Positions 20,432-29,851 are shown, numbered from the stretch's first letter. The stretch: 64,000 bases of DNA from Phytopseudomonas flavescens (GCF_900100535.1 NZ_FNDG01000013.1:107170-171169), one strand, 5' to 3'. The notes: a model not told the origin generated them from the letters alone. Numbers and translations are program-made.

Positions 20432-21424
20432 TCACTCCAGCCTGACCAGTACCCGCCCGACCTGGCCGCCCTGCAGGATTCGCTCGATCGCCTCGGGCAA
20501 CTGCGCCAACCCCACTTCGCTGACCAGATCGTCAAGGTTCGGCAGCTTCCACTGCAGCGACAGCTTGTCCCACATCGAGGCCTTGACCACCAGGGGCAGC
20601 TCGACCGAGTCGACGCCCAGCAGGTTCACGCCACGCAGGATGAACGGCAGCACGCTGGCCTGGAACTCGACGCCGGCAGTCAGCCCACAGCAGGCAACGC
20701 TGCCGCCGTACTGGGTCGCCTTGAGGACGTTGAAGAGGATCTCGCCCCCCACCGTATCCACAGCACCGCTCCACTGTTCGCGCAGCAGCGGCCGCTCGGA
20801 CCCAGCCTGCAGCTCGAGACGCGGAATCACCTGCGCGGCCCCGAGGCGTGTCAGCAGTTCGGCTTCCTGCGCCTTGCCGGTCGCCGCTGTCACCTGGTAG
20901 CCCAGCTTGCTCAGCAACATGACCGCGATGCTGCCCACGCCGCCGGTGGCCCCGGTCACCAGCACGGGGCCATCGTCCGGGGAAAGCCCGGCGCGCTCCA
21001 GCTTGTCGACGCACAGAGCCGCAGTCAGGCCGGCCGTGCCGAAAATCATCGCCTCGCGCAGCGACAGCCCCTGGGGCCGCTTGATCGCCCAACTGGCCGG
21101 AATACGGATGTACTGGCCGAAACCGCCAGCGGTATCCATACCCAGGTCGTAGCCGGTGACGATCACCTCGTCGCCCTCGCTGAATTCGGCAGCGCTGGAG
21201 TGCTCGACCACGCCAGCCGCATCGATGCCCGGGGTGTGTGGGTAGTGGCGGCTGACACTCCGCTGGCCACTGGCCGACAACGCATCCTTGAAGTTCAGAG
21301 ACGAGTAGTGAACGCGGATCAGCAGTTCGCCTGCCGGCAAGTCGGAGACGTCGCGCTCGACCACGTGCTGCGTGAAGGTGCCGCTTGCATCCGGGGCTGC
21401 CTGTAGAGCGAAGAAACTCGTCAT
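20432..21424 (-). CDS. YhdH/AcuI family acrylyl-CoA reductase-like oxidoreductase
   Basis: This zinc-free medium-chain dehydrogenase of 330 residues belongs to the YhdH/YhfP family, which includes the NADPH-dependent acryloyl-CoA reductase AcuI. Visible features are the N-terminal SSLNFKDALSASG loop, the PGIDAAGVV strand, and the nucleotide-binding VTGATGGVGSIAVMLL near residue 155. It is cytoplasmic. It lies 37 bases downstream of sohB in the same orientation and may share its transcript. In the cell it probably detoxifies acryloyl-CoA or a similar reactive enoyl compound. Confidence 0.88.
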   Translation of the reverse strand: MTSFFALQAAPDASGTFTQHVVERDVSDLPAGELLIRVHYSSLNFKDALSASGQRSVSRHYPHTPGIDAAGVVEHSSAAEFSEGDEVIVTGYDLGMDTAGGFGQYIRIPASWAIKRPQGLSLREAMIFGTAGLTAALCVDKLERAGLSPDDGPVLVTGATGGVGSIAVMLLSKLGYQVTAATGKAQEAELLTRLGAAQVIPRLELQAGSERPLLREQWSGAVDTVGGEILFNVLKATQYGGSVACCGLTAGVEFQASVLPFILRGVNLLGVDSVELPLVVKASMWDKLSLQWKLPNLDDLVSEVGLAQLPEAIERILQGGQVGRVLVRLE

Positions 21425-21461
21425 TCAAAACTCCTTCATCCGTCGTGGCGGACTGTGCCGG

Positions 21462-22481
21462 TTACCAGAAACGTTGCTGGCCGAGACGGCCCAGCCAGGT
21501 CAGCGCGAAGCGATCCAGCGCTACGCTGGCAGCCAGGCCGACCCGCTCCTGCAGGGATTTTTTCTGCACGAAGTGCAGTTGGAACAGATCGGCGTCGCGG
21601 GCCCGCTCGGCCAGGTATTCGTCGCTGGTTCTCAACTCGTCGACCAGTTGCTTCTCCAGCGCCGCCATGCCCAGCCAGACTTCGCCCGTGGCAATTTCAT
21701 CGATTTCCAGTTGCGGGCGATAACGGGCGACGAAGTTCTTGAACAGCTCGTGGGTGGTTTCCAGGTCTTCCTGGAATTTCTCCCGGCCTTTTTCGGTATT
21801 TTCGCCGAATACCGTGAGGGTGCGCTTGTACTCGCCGGCGGTCAGCACCTCGAAGTCGATATCGTGTTTCTTCAGCAGGCGATTGACGTTCGGCAACTGG
21901 GCGACCACGCCGATGGAGCCGAGGATGGCGAAGGGGGCGGAAATGATCTTCTCGGCGATACAGGCCATCATGTAGCCGCCGCTGGCCGCGACCTTGTCGA
22001 TGCACACCGTCAGCGGCACGCCGGCCTGGCGGATACGTGCCAGTTGCGAGGAGGCCAACCCGTAGCTGTGCACCATGCCGCCGCCACTTTCCAGACGCAA
22101 CACCACTTCGTCCTGGGGGGTGGCAAGGCTCAGCAGCGCAGTGATTTCATGGCGCAGCCCATCGGTAGCCGAAGCCTTGATGTCGCCATCGAAGTCCAGC
22201 ACGTATACCCGCGACTTCTGCTGCGGCTTCTTCTTGGCCTGCTTGGCAGACCTGGCTTCCTCCTTGCCCAGCGCCTTGAGTTGATCCTTGTCGAGGATCG
22301 ACTGTTCGAGGCGTTGGCGCAGCGCCTTGTAGAAATCGTTGAGCTTGGTCACCTGCAATTGACCACCACTGCGCCGGCCTCGGCTGCGCACCGCGACGAG
22401 GGCGACCAATACCACGACGAAGGCCACCACCAGCGTGACCGTCTTGGCCAGAAACCCTGCGTAATCAGCAAGAAACTCCAC
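21462..22481 (-). CDS. sohB: Inner-membrane protease SohB
   Basis: This protein of 339 residues is a signal-peptide-peptidase-like serine protease of family S49. An N-terminal membrane anchor (residues 12-32) is followed by a Lys-rich linker and the protease domain. The Ser/Lys dyad is visible: Ser167 in DKVAASGGY and Lys219 in LTAGEYKRTL. Its length matches SohB rather than the double-domain SppA. It probably acts on membrane proteins or signal-peptide remnants at the periplasmic face. Confidence 0.92.
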   Translation of the reverse strand: MEFLADYAGFLAKTVTLVVAFVVVLVALVAVRSRGRRSGGQLQVTKLNDFYKALRQRLEQSILDKDQLKALGKEEARSAKQAKKKPQQKSRVYVLDFDGDIKASATDGLRHEITALLSLATPQDEVVLRLESGGGMVHSYGLASSQLARIRQAGVPLTVCIDKVAASGGYMMACIAEKIISAPFAILGSIGVVAQLPNVNRLLKKHDIDFEVLTAGEYKRTLTVFGENTEKGREKFQEDLETTHELFKNFVARYRPQLEIDEIATGEVWLGMAALEKQLVDELRTSDEYLAERARDADLFQLHFVQKKSLQERVGLAASVALDRFALTWLGRLGQQRFW

Positions 22482-22625
22482 ACATTTCCCCTATTTTCAA
22501 TCAACGGCTTCTTACTGGAAGCCTCGCGTTGTCCAGCATACCGGCGCCATCCGGGCACGGCCAGACAGGTTCGCGGCTTTCGACCGACGCACCCGGGCGA
22601 ATTCAAACAAACGTATGAATTTTCA

Positions 22626-22655
22626 TTGACAGCCTCAGGCCAACCCTCCTACCCT
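22626..22655 (+). promoter_or_regulatory. Candidate sigma70 promoter of the histidine phosphatase gene
   Basis: A perfect -35 TTGACA (22626-22631) is followed after 18 bases by TACCCT, a weak -10. The gene starts 35 bases further on. Confidence 0.45.
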
Positions 22656-22690
22656 CGGCACACATTCAAGGTTCCCGGGTTGCAGCGAAC

Positions 22691-23389
22691 GTGGGCAGCA
22701 TCTACCTGATTCGACATGGCCAGGCGTCGTTCGGTGCAGAGGATTACGATGTCCTTTCGCCCCTGGGCGAACAGCAGTCCAGCCTGCTTGGCCGCCACCT
22801 GGCGCAAACCGGGCTGCGCCTCGATCGGGCATGCAGCGGCAGCCTGCTGCGCCAGTCCCACACCGGCCGCTTGGTACTCGAGCAACTGGAGCAGGCGCCG
22901 GCGCTGGAAACCGATCCGGCCTTCAACGAATTCGACGCCGAAGGGGTCATCCGCACCCTGCTCCCGACCCTGACGCCCCACGAGCCGAAAGCCGTCGAGA
23001 TCATCCGTGACGCCGCGCACAACCGTGCTGAATTCCAACGCCTGTTCGTGCGCCTGCTGGAAACCTGGATAGGCGGCGATTACCACGCACCAGCGCTGCA
23101 AAGCTGGCAGGCCTTCGTCGAGCAGGTTAACGGCGGTCTGCAACGCCTGCTTGGTAGCGCAACATGCAGAGAGAAAATCGCCGTGTTCACCTCCGGCGGC
23201 ACCATCACCGCCCTGCTGCACCTGCTGACCGGCATGCCGGTCGCCAGCGCCTTCGCGATGAACTGGCAAATCGTCAACACCTCGCTAAGCTGCCTGAAGT
23301 TCCAGGGCCAGCGGGTGACCCTGGCTTCGTTCAACAGCCATGCCCATCTGCAGCTGTCGGACACACCGTCGCTCATCACCTACCGCTGA
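22691..23389 (+). CDS. Histidine phosphatase family protein
   Basis: This protein of 232 residues belongs to the phosphoglycerate-mutase-like histidine phosphatase superfamily. The phospho-acceptor motif LIRHGQASFG is at the N-terminus, and a downstream FTSGGTITALLH segment supplies the second catalytic His region. The start is a GTG; no in-frame ATG lies before the motif. The substrate is not evident. It is followed 57 bases later by the SCP2-domain gene. A similar phosphatase-SCP2-phosphotransferase-SDR order is common in pseudomonads and points to lipid or acyl-CoA metabolism. Confidence 0.88.
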   Translation: MGSIYLIRHGQASFGAEDYDVLSPLGEQQSSLLGRHLAQTGLRLDRACSGSLLRQSHTGRLVLEQLEQAPALETDPAFNEFDAEGVIRTLLPTLTPHEPKAVEIIRDAAHNRAEFQRLFVRLLETWIGGDYHAPALQSWQAFVEQVNGGLQRLLGSATCREKIAVFTSGGTITALLHLLTGMPVASAFAMNWQIVNTSLSCLKFQGQRVTLASFNSHAHLQLSDTPSLITYR

Positions 23390-23446
23390 GCCCCGGCAAA
23401 CGCCCCCGCAAGGGTGCAGAACAACCCGAAAACAAAGGAAACCACC

Positions 23447-23758
23447 ATGAGCGTCGCAGACATCGTCCAAACCATGAAGGCCAAGTTCAACCCCAGCGCC
23501 GCCGAGGGCCTGGACCTGGTGTTCCAGTTCAACATCGAGGATGCCGACAACCACTACCTGATCGTCAAGGACGGCACTTGTGAAGTCAAACAGGGCGACA
23601 GCCCGGATGCCAACGTCACGCTGATCATGGACAAGGAAACCTTCAAGGGCATCACCACCGGCGAAACCGATGGCATGCAGGCGTTCATGGGCGGCAAGCT
23701 GCGTGCCGAAGGCGACATGATGCTGGCGCTCAAGCTGAGCGAGCTGTTTCCGGTCTGA
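23447..23758 (+). CDS. SCP2 sterol-carrier-like lipid-binding protein
   Basis: This small protein of 103 residues consists of a single SCP2 domain, a hydrophobic-tunnel fold that binds acyl chains or acyl-CoA. The FQFNIEDADNHYLIVKDG and DANVTLIMDKETF stretches and the GKLRAEGDMMLALKL C-terminal helix are typical. The start at 23447 has an AAAGGA site; an earlier in-frame start lacks one. It lies between acyl-metabolism-type genes. Confidence 0.9.
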   Translation: MSVADIVQTMKAKFNPSAAEGLDLVFQFNIEDADNHYLIVKDGTCEVKQGDSPDANVTLIMDKETFKGITTGETDGMQAFMGGKLRAEGDMMLALKLSELFPV

Positions 23759-23781
23759 GTGCATGGGCGGATCGAGCAATG

Positions 23782-23812
23782 AAACCGGGGTTTTGCGATT
23801 CCGGTTTTTTTT
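23782..23812 (+). terminator. Intrinsic terminator after the SCP2 gene
   Basis: A seven-base-pair stem (AAACCGG / CCGGTTT) with a twelve-base loop is followed by a run of T, 23 bases after the SCP2 stop. Confidence 0.85.
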
Positions 23813-23951
23813 CGCCTGCTGGTGGCGTATCAGCCGCCTTGATCCGCTGCCAACAGCCGTATCGATAAGCAGCTGATGGACTTGTCGCCTCGCGCCGGGC
23901 TGATTAGATTGGCTCGATCATCACTGCCAACGACAACCAGAAGGGATAGGG

Positions 23952-25019
23952 ATGACTCTCACCGACCGATCCGCCGCCATTCGCCAGGGCGAGGAACTCG
24001 ACGCCCGCGCCGTCGACGCCTACCTCAAGGCCCACCTGGGTGGCTTGAGCGGCGAGCCGCGGATCAGCCAGTTCCCCGGTGGCGCCTCTAACCTCACCTA
24101 TCTGCTGAGCTATGCCGGTCGGGAGCTGGTGTTGCGTCGACCACCATTCGGCAGCAAGGCGAAATCCGCCCATGACATGGGCCGCGAGTTCCGCATCCTC
24201 AACAAGCTGCGCGATGCGTTTCCCTACTGCCCGCAAGCCTTCGTGCATTGCATCGATCAATCGGTCATCGGCGCCGAGTTCTACGTCATGGAACGGCTCG
24301 AAGGCGTCATCCTGCGTGCCGATCTGCCTGCCGAGCTGAAACTCACGCCCGCCCAGACCACCACCCTGTGCAAGGGCTTCATCGACCGCCTGGTGGAGCT
24401 GCATCAGGTCGACTACCAGGCCTGTGGTCTGGACGACCTTGGCAAGCCGGACGGCTATGTGGCCCGCCAGATCAGTGGCTGGAGCGAACGCTACGACAAT
24501 GCCCGCACCCCCGATGCGCCGCTCTGGCGAGAGGTCAGAACCTGGTTACGGGAAAACATGCCGGCCGACCACCCGCGCTCGGCAATCGTGCATAACGATT
24601 ACCGCTTCGACAATGTGATCCTCGACCCGGACGATCCCATGCGCATCATCGGCGTGCTCGACTGGGAACTCACCACCCTGGGCGATCCGTTGATGGACCT
24701 GGGCAATACGCTGGCCTACTGGATCGAGGCGGATGACCCGCCGGCGGTGCAACTGATGCGCCGCCAGCCGAGCAATGCCCCCGGCATGCTGACCCGCCAG
24801 GCCTTCGTCGAGTATTACGCGGAGCGGGCCGGCATGCAGATCGACGGTTTCGACTTCTATTACCTCTATGGCCTGTTCCGTCTTGCCGGCATCGTCCAGC
24901 AGATCTACTACCGCTATTACCACGGCCAGACCGGCGACAAGCGCTTCGCCTCCTTCGTACAGATGAACGCATTGCTGGAACAGATGGCCCTTGGGGTCAT
25001 CGCTCGTTCGACACGTTGA
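23952..25019 (+). CDS. APH-fold phosphotransferase (ACAD10-like)
   Basis: This protein of 355 residues has the aminoglycoside-phosphotransferase/choline-kinase fold. The catalytic loop IVHNDYRFDNVILDP and the metal-binding VLDWELTTLGDP motif are both intact, as is an early GGASNLTYLL nucleotide loop. Members of this subgroup are found beside acyl-CoA dehydrogenases and SDRs. In the fused eukaryotic ACAD10/11 proteins the equivalent domain phosphorylates 4-hydroxyacyl-CoAs. Phosphorylation of a hydroxyacyl compound is therefore a reasonable inference. The next gene begins 26 bases after its stop codon. Confidence 0.85.
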   Translation: MTLTDRSAAIRQGEELDARAVDAYLKAHLGGLSGEPRISQFPGGASNLTYLLSYAGRELVLRRPPFGSKAKSAHDMGREFRILNKLRDAFPYCPQAFVHCIDQSVIGAEFYVMERLEGVILRADLPAELKLTPAQTTTLCKGFIDRLVELHQVDYQACGLDDLGKPDGYVARQISGWSERYDNARTPDAPLWREVRTWLRENMPADHPRSAIVHNDYRFDNVILDPDDPMRIIGVLDWELTTLGDPLMDLGNTLAYWIEADDPPAVQLMRRQPSNAPGMLTRQAFVEYYAERAGMQIDGFDFYYLYGLFRLAGIVQQIYYRYYHGQTGDKRFASFVQMNALLEQMALGVIARSTR

Positions 25020-25045
25020 TGTCCCCCTTCAGAGAGACCCATGCC

Positions 25046-25813
25046 ATGTCCAAGACCCAGTTGTTCGACCTCGACGGCAAGATTGCGCTGGTCTCCGGCG
25101 CCAGCCGCGGGATCGGTGAGGCGATCGCCCATCTACTGGCCCAGCAAGGCGCCCAGGTGATCGTCGCCAGCCGCAAGCTGGACGGCTGCCAGGCCGTGGC
25201 GGACGCCATCAATGCCAACGGCGGCAAGGCCGTGGCGATGGCCTGCCACATCGGCGAGATGGAGCAGATCCAGGCAGTATTCGCCGAGATCCGCGAGCGC
25301 TTCGGCCGCCTCGACATACTGGTCAACAATGCGGCCACCAACCCACAGTTCTGCAACGTGCTGGACACCGACCTCGGCGCCTTCCAGAAGACCGTCGACG
25401 TGAACATCCGCGGCTACTATTTCATGTCGATCGAAGGCGGCAAGCTGATGAAGGAACACGGCGGTGGCAGCATCATCAACGTGGCGTCGATCAATGGCGT
25501 AACGCCGGGTGAGTTCCAGGGCATCTATTCGGTCACCAAGGCTGCGGTGATCAGCATGACCAAGGTGTTCGCCAAGGAATGCGCACAGTTCGGCATCCGC
25601 TGCAATGCCCTGCTGCCGGGCCTCACCGACACCCGTTTCGCATCGGCGTTGACCCAGAACGAGGCGATCCTCAATCTCGCCCTGCAGCGCATACCGCTCA
25701 AGCGAGTGGCCGCCCCGGACGAAATGGCGGGCGCGGTGCTCTACCTGGCCAGCGATGCGTCAAGCTACACCACCGGCGTGTCGCTGAATGTCGACGGTGG
25801 TTTCCTGTCCTGA
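25046..25813 (+). CDS. SDR family oxidoreductase
   Basis: This classical short-chain dehydrogenase of 255 residues has VSGASRGIGEAIAHLL for nucleotide binding, NNAATNP, and an intact Ser-Tyr-Lys set (NVASINGV then YSVTK). The start at 25046 gives MSKTQLFDLDGKIALVSG, the normal family beginning; in-frame TTG and ATG codons just upstream overlap the previous gene. Its operon partner is the phosphotransferase, so it probably acts on the same hydroxyacyl-type substrate. The exact substrate cannot be read. Confidence 0.88.
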   Translation: MSKTQLFDLDGKIALVSGASRGIGEAIAHLLAQQGAQVIVASRKLDGCQAVADAINANGGKAVAMACHIGEMEQIQAVFAEIRERFGRLDILVNNAATNPQFCNVLDTDLGAFQKTVDVNIRGYYFMSIEGGKLMKEHGGGSIINVASINGVTPGEFQGIYSVTKAAVISMTKVFAKECAQFGIRCNALLPGLTDTRFASALTQNEAILNLALQRIPLKRVAAPDEMAGAVLYLASDASSYTTGVSLNVDGGFLS

Positions 25814-25824
25814 GAAACGGCGCT

Positions 25825-26472
25825 TCACCGCCAGTCCTGCAGCGCCTGGTGGGCGGCCTGATTCATCGGCTGGGCCAGTAATCCACCGGGCGTCAGGCCG
25901 ATGTTGAACACCGCTTCGTCAGCCATCGGCAGGTAAGTCACGCGGCGGGCCTGGGCATCGAACAGCAACAGGTCGTGATGGCCCAGACGCAGCCAGCGCC
26001 ACAGGTCGACACCATAGTGACTGCGGGTCAATTGCACCTGGGTGTAACGCGCCTGGTTCTGTTGTTCGATGGCCAGAAAACGGCCCCCGAGCTTCTCCAG
26101 GCGGTAGCCCGGTTGCAGGCCGATCAGCTGCGCCAGCCCCTTCCACTGCAACAGGCGCACATCCAGTTGCCACAGGTCGCCTTCCAGCGTCACGCTGCGC
26201 TCGACGCCGGCCTCGAGAATATCGACGCGGTAAAGGTTGCCCGTGCGATGGAAACTCAGGGTCAACAAAGGCGCGTCGGCAGGCCATGTCCGGTAACGGC
26301 TCAGGTCGTATGCCAACAGCCCGACCAGTACCGCCCCCCCCAGCAAAACCAGGCCGCAGGTGCCCCGTAACCAAGCCAGAAACCAGCGCCCGCCGAACAG
26401 CACGCGCAGCGCGACGAAGAGCACCAGCAGCGCCAGCAGAGCGGTCGCCCAGGCAAGACCGTTGTACTGCAT
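25825..26472 (-). CDS. Membrane-anchored protein of unknown function
   Basis: This protein of 215 residues begins with two hydrophobic segments (about residues 7-27 and 36-56). A soluble beta-rich region of 150 residues follows, probably periplasmic, rich in Arg, Leu and Gln. I do not recognise the family, although similar genes sit at this position in related pseudomonads. It is convergent with the SDR gene, with eleven bases between the stops, and divergent from the TSUP transporter gene. Confidence 0.7.
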   Translation of the reverse strand: MQYNGLAWATALLALLVLFVALRVLFGGRWFLAWLRGTCGLVLLGGAVLVGLLAYDLSRYRTWPADAPLLTLSFHRTGNLYRVDILEAGVERSVTLEGDLWQLDVRLLQWKGLAQLIGLQPGYRLEKLGGRFLAIEQQNQARYTQVQLTRSHYGVDLWRWLRLGHHDLLLFDAQARRVTYLPMADEAVFNIGLTPGGLLAQPMNQAAHQALQDWR

Positions 26473-26571
26473 CGAATCGATTCCTTGCAGGTGAAAATAT
26501 CGGCATTATGCGCAGCGAGTCGGCGTGCGAATAGCGCCGACACCGCAGAATCGGATACAGGTCGCCTTTAT

Positions 26572-27357
26572 ATGCCCTTTGCCCTCGACATGGCCGTCGA
26601 TCCCAGCACATTGCTGTTGCTCGTGCTGGTCGCCTTCATCGCCGGTTTCATCGATGCCATCGCCGGGGGCGGCGGCCTGCTGACCATCCCTGCACTACTC
26701 TCCACGGGAATGCCGCCACACCTGGTACTGGGCACCAACAAGCTCTGCGCCACCTTCGGCTCCGGCGCCGCCGGCTACACCTTCTATCGACGCAAACGGT
26801 TCAGCCCGGACAAGTGGCGCAACGCGATCATCGGCACGACCATTGGCGCCATCGGCGGCGCGGTACTGGTGCACTGGATGCCCGCTGAGTGGCTCAACCA
26901 GATGCTGCCGGTGGTAGTGTTCGCCTGCGGTCTCTACCTGCTGTTCGGCAAGATGCCCAGCGCACCACTGGATGCCGACGTGCCCATCGCCCGAAAGCGT
27001 CAGTGGCCGCAAAGCCTGGCACTGGGTTTCTACGACGGCGTGGCAGGTCCTGGAACCGGCGCGTTCTGGACGGTCAGCACGCTGCTGCTGTACCCGCTGG
27101 ATCTGGTGCGCGCCAGTGGCGTGGCGCGTTCGATGAACTTCATCAGCAATGCCTGTGCACTGGTGGTGTTCATCGCCATGGGGCAGGTCGCCTGGATACT
27201 GGGCCTTTGCATGGGCGGCGCGCTGATGGGCGGAGCCTTCATCGGCGCGCGCACAGCGATCGGCGGTGGCTCGAAGTTCATCCGCCCGGTGTTCATCCTG
27301 GTGGTTCTCGGGCTCACCGCACGGTTAGTCTGGCAGCACTGGTTCGCGGGTTCCTAG
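26572..27357 (+). CDS. TSUP family exporter (TauE/SafE type)
   Basis: This membrane protein of 261 residues belongs to the TauE/SafE (TSUP) family, whose members export or import sulfur-containing organic anions such as sulfoacetate or sulfite. The N-terminal FIAGFIDAIAGGGGLLTIPALL and the GFYDGVAGPGTGAFW half-repeats are signatures of the family, and about eight transmembrane segments are visible. The ATG at 26572 is the last Met before the first membrane segment. Its 3' end overlaps the convergent nudC gene by 33 bases. Confidence 0.88.
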   Translation: MPFALDMAVDPSTLLLLVLVAFIAGFIDAIAGGGGLLTIPALLSTGMPPHLVLGTNKLCATFGSGAAGYTFYRRKRFSPDKWRNAIIGTTIGAIGGAVLVHWMPAEWLNQMLPVVVFACGLYLLFGKMPSAPLDADVPIARKRQWPQSLALGFYDGVAGPGTGAFWTVSTLLLYPLDLVRASGVARSMNFISNACALVVFIAMGQVAWILGLCMGGALMGGAFIGARTAIGGGSKFIRPVFILVVLGLTARLVWQHWFAGS

Positions 27358-28158
27358 ACGGCGCGCCACGTAGAGATCGATCAGGTAGCGGGCGATGGAT
27401 CGGGGCGCAGGCAGCGGCGGCAGCTCCTGGATCGAGAACCAGCGTGCGTCCTCGATTTCCTCCTCCTGCCTGACGATCTCACCGCCGGCGTAGCGAGCGT
27501 GGAAGCCCAGCATCAGCGAGTGCGGAAACGGCCAGTTCTGGCTGCTCTGGTACTCGATGTCACAGACTTCCACGCCCACCTCCTCGCGCACCTCTCGCGC
27601 CACGCACTGCTCCACCGACTCCCCGGCTTCGACGAAGCCGGCCAGGGTGCTGTACACCCCCGTCACGAAACGTGGCGAGCGTGCCAGCAGGATCTCGTCA
27701 CCACGAGTGACCAGTACGATCATGCTCGGCGATAAACGCGGATACTGGCGCAGATTGCAACGTGGACAGTGCATCGCCCGTTCGCCTGCCATGGCCTCCA
27801 TGGGCGTGGCACAGCCGCCGCAGAACCGATTGTCACTGGCCCAGGTGCCGATCTGCGCGGCGTAGCCAAGCATGCGGAACAACTCGGCCTGCCCCTCGAG
27901 CATCACCTGGCGCAAGCCCTGCCAGTGGCATCCCGGCAGTTCCGCCCTGTGCTCCAGCTCCAGCAGGTAAATAGGCTCGCCGCGGAAATGCCCGAGGCCA
28001 TGCTCGGCGAGCACCGGCAGGCCCTGGCTCTTCAACCAGTCGCGGGGAAACAGCAGGCCATCGGCATCGGCGAGAAACTGCTGGCGGTGGTGAGCCACCA
28101 CCAGGCCGCCAGGCTGGCGGCAATCCAGCCGCTCGGGTAACCAATGCGGGCCGCTCAT
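27325..28158 (-). CDS. nudC: NADH pyrophosphatase / RNA decapping hydrolase NudC
   Basis: This Nudix hydrolase of 277 residues cleaves NADH and removes NAD caps from RNA. The zinc ribbon uses Cys113, Cys116, Cys131 and Cys134. The Nudix box begins at residue 174 (GFVEAGESVEQCVAREV) with the EE pair at 192-193. The NudC-specific motif near 206-214 reads SQNWPFPHS, a small variant of the usual SQPWPFPxS. Its start overlaps the stop of the upstream ChpA-like gene by four bases. Confidence 0.94.
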   Translation of the reverse strand: MSGPHWLPERLDCRQPGGLVVAHHRQQFLADADGLLFPRDWLKSQGLPVLAEHGLGHFRGEPIYLLELEHRAELPGCHWQGLRQVMLEGQAELFRMLGYAAQIGTWASDNRFCGGCATPMEAMAGERAMHCPRCNLRQYPRLSPSMIVLVTRGDEILLARSPRFVTGVYSTLAGFVEAGESVEQCVAREVREEVGVEVCDIEYQSSQNWPFPHSLMLGFHARYAGGEIVRQEEEIEDARWFSIQELPPLPAPRSIARYLIDLYVARRLGTREPVLPD

Positions 28159-29813
28159 GCAGCCACCGGCTGGCCGAGGGCGCGCACGCTTTCACTGGCC
28201 AGATCCAGCACGCCCGGCTGCGCCAGCCCGGTGTCGGCTTCCAGGTAGTATTCCAGGCTGCTCAGCGCATCGGCGAGCACCTCAAGGCGGGCCTCGGCAG
28301 GCATCTGCTCGGCATCGAGCATCTGCGTCTGGATGTAGTCGGCGCAGGCGCCCACCAGAATCGCGGCACGCTCCTGACCGAGAAACCACAGGCCGCCCCG
28401 CACCGCCTGCAGGCTGAACGGCACATTGGACAGGTGCATGCGCTCGCCTGCGGCCTCGATGTAGGCGGTGATCGCCCGCTTGGCCAGTGCCAGGCCGGCA
28501 CGCGCTTCGTCCAGCACCACGATGCGCGCCTCGAAAAGCTGATGCTGGGCGAAGCTGCATGCCTCCGGTTCGGGGCAAGGCGTGACCACTCGCTCGCCAC
28601 GTTCGAGGGTCGCGACCATGCCTTCGACATACAGCACGGCATCGGCCAGGGCGATCAACTCATCCGGCCGGGCCGCAGCACCTTCGCACCAAGCCGCCAC
28701 CGTCGCCAGGCGATTGGCAAGCGAGTGGCCGGCGGAACTGAGGCCGACCATGGCCAGGGTCTTGCTCAGCTTGCCCAGCAAGGCATGCAGGCTGCCCAGC
28801 CCGTCCTCTTGCAAGGTGCCGCGTTCGATCAGGTCGAGTAGATCCTTGACGCTGTTCAACTCCTCCCGAATGGCAGAGCTCAGTGAGCGCATCACCGCCT
28901 TGCCAGGGCCGGAGAGCCGCTGGTACTCCTCTTCCAGCAGGTGATCGGTGAACGGCAGTGGGGTGATGCCGAACGATTCGCGCACCTCGCTGGCCAGCGG
29001 CCCCTGGCTGGCGGACAGCGCCACCAGATAGAGGAGTTCCTTGAGCAGGCTGCGCGGTGGTTCATAGCCGCCGTTGACGAGCATCTGGCGCATTTCACGG
29101 TCGATCCGCGCGAACAGCTGCTTGCGCGATTTGCGTGGCAACAGCTGGCCGTCGTTCTGCGCTTCGAGGGCAGCCGCCCCCAGCCAGCACAAACGCCCAC
29201 GCGGCTCGTTGGCGAACAGCCCGTCGAGGCGGCTCATCGCCCGCCCCATCAGCTTCATGCTCGCGGCCGGGTTCTGTTCGCGGATGAAGCCAAGCAAGCC
29301 GACCTGGTACATCTGTCGCAGGCGACGGCCTTCGTTTTCCTTGGCCGCCGCATCCAGGGCAGGCGGCACCATGCGCGGCCGAGCCTGGTCCAGGCGCACA
29401 CTGAAGAAGAAGCTCTCCGGCAACGGAGGTTGCTTGCAGGCCTGGCGCAGGTCATTGATGGCCGGCAACAGCAGCTCGGGCATTTCCTGGCGATGCACAT
29501 CCAGACTTTCGAGATAACGACGCAGCACATAAAGCGCACTGCTCAGCGCCGCCAGCTGGGCGTCGCGTTCCGGGCCGACGCCAGCGGGAATATCGGTGGC
29601 CTGATCGAGCACTTCCTGGGCGAGCAGCTCGGCACCGGTGAGTTCTATCAGGTTGAGCGTACCGCGCACCTGTTGCAGGTTGTCCACGGCCTGCTGCAGC
29701 AGGCTGCCATTATTGCGCTCGACGATGAACTGCTCGAGGCTCGCTTCGGCCTCCTCGATCGTGGCGAACAGTTCATCGCGAACCAGCCCCAGTGACGATG
29801 CTCCAGAAACCAT
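28155..29813 (-). CDS. ChpA N-terminal-like protein with degenerate Hpt-type domain
   Basis: This protein of 552 residues is almost all helical and resembles the N-terminal part of the Pseudomonas ChpA hybrid kinase. ChpA has several Hpt-like domains, some of which lack the phosphorylatable His. The N-terminal region here (about residues 10-75) reads LQQVRGTLNLIELTGAE, where Gln stands at the position expected for His. No kinase, CheW or receiver domain is present. It is therefore probably a non-phosphorylated binding partner or scaffold. The stop overlaps the nudC start. The function has not been established to my knowledge. Confidence 0.75.
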   Translation of the reverse strand: MVSGASSLGLVRDELFATIEEAEASLEQFIVERNNGSLLQQAVDNLQQVRGTLNLIELTGAELLAQEVLDQATDIPAGVGPERDAQLAALSSALYVLRRYLESLDVHRQEMPELLLPAINDLRQACKQPPLPESFFFSVRLDQARPRMVPPALDAAAKENEGRRLRQMYQVGLLGFIREQNPAASMKLMGRAMSRLDGLFANEPRGRLCWLGAAALEAQNDGQLLPRKSRKQLFARIDREMRQMLVNGGYEPPRSLLKELLYLVALSASQGPLASEVRESFGITPLPFTDHLLEEEYQRLSGPGKAVMRSLSSAIREELNSVKDLLDLIERGTLQEDGLGSLHALLGKLSKTLAMVGLSSAGHSLANRLATVAAWCEGAAARPDELIALADAVLYVEGMVATLERGERVVTPCPEPEACSFAQHQLFEARIVVLDEARAGLALAKRAITAYIEAAGERMHLSNVPFSLQAVRGGLWFLGQERAAILVGACADYIQTQMLDAEQMPAEARLEVLADALSSLEYYLEADTGLAQPGVLDLASESVRALGQPVAA

Positions 29814-29851
29814 TCGCTATCGTGCCTCCCGCACAGGTGATGAAGCCGCAA

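Noticed and set aside
25919..26611. Alternative frames over the unknown membrane protein (25825-26472)
   Set aside because: The chosen frame has two clean membrane segments and a conserved position. The alternatives are Arg- and Pro-rich shadows.
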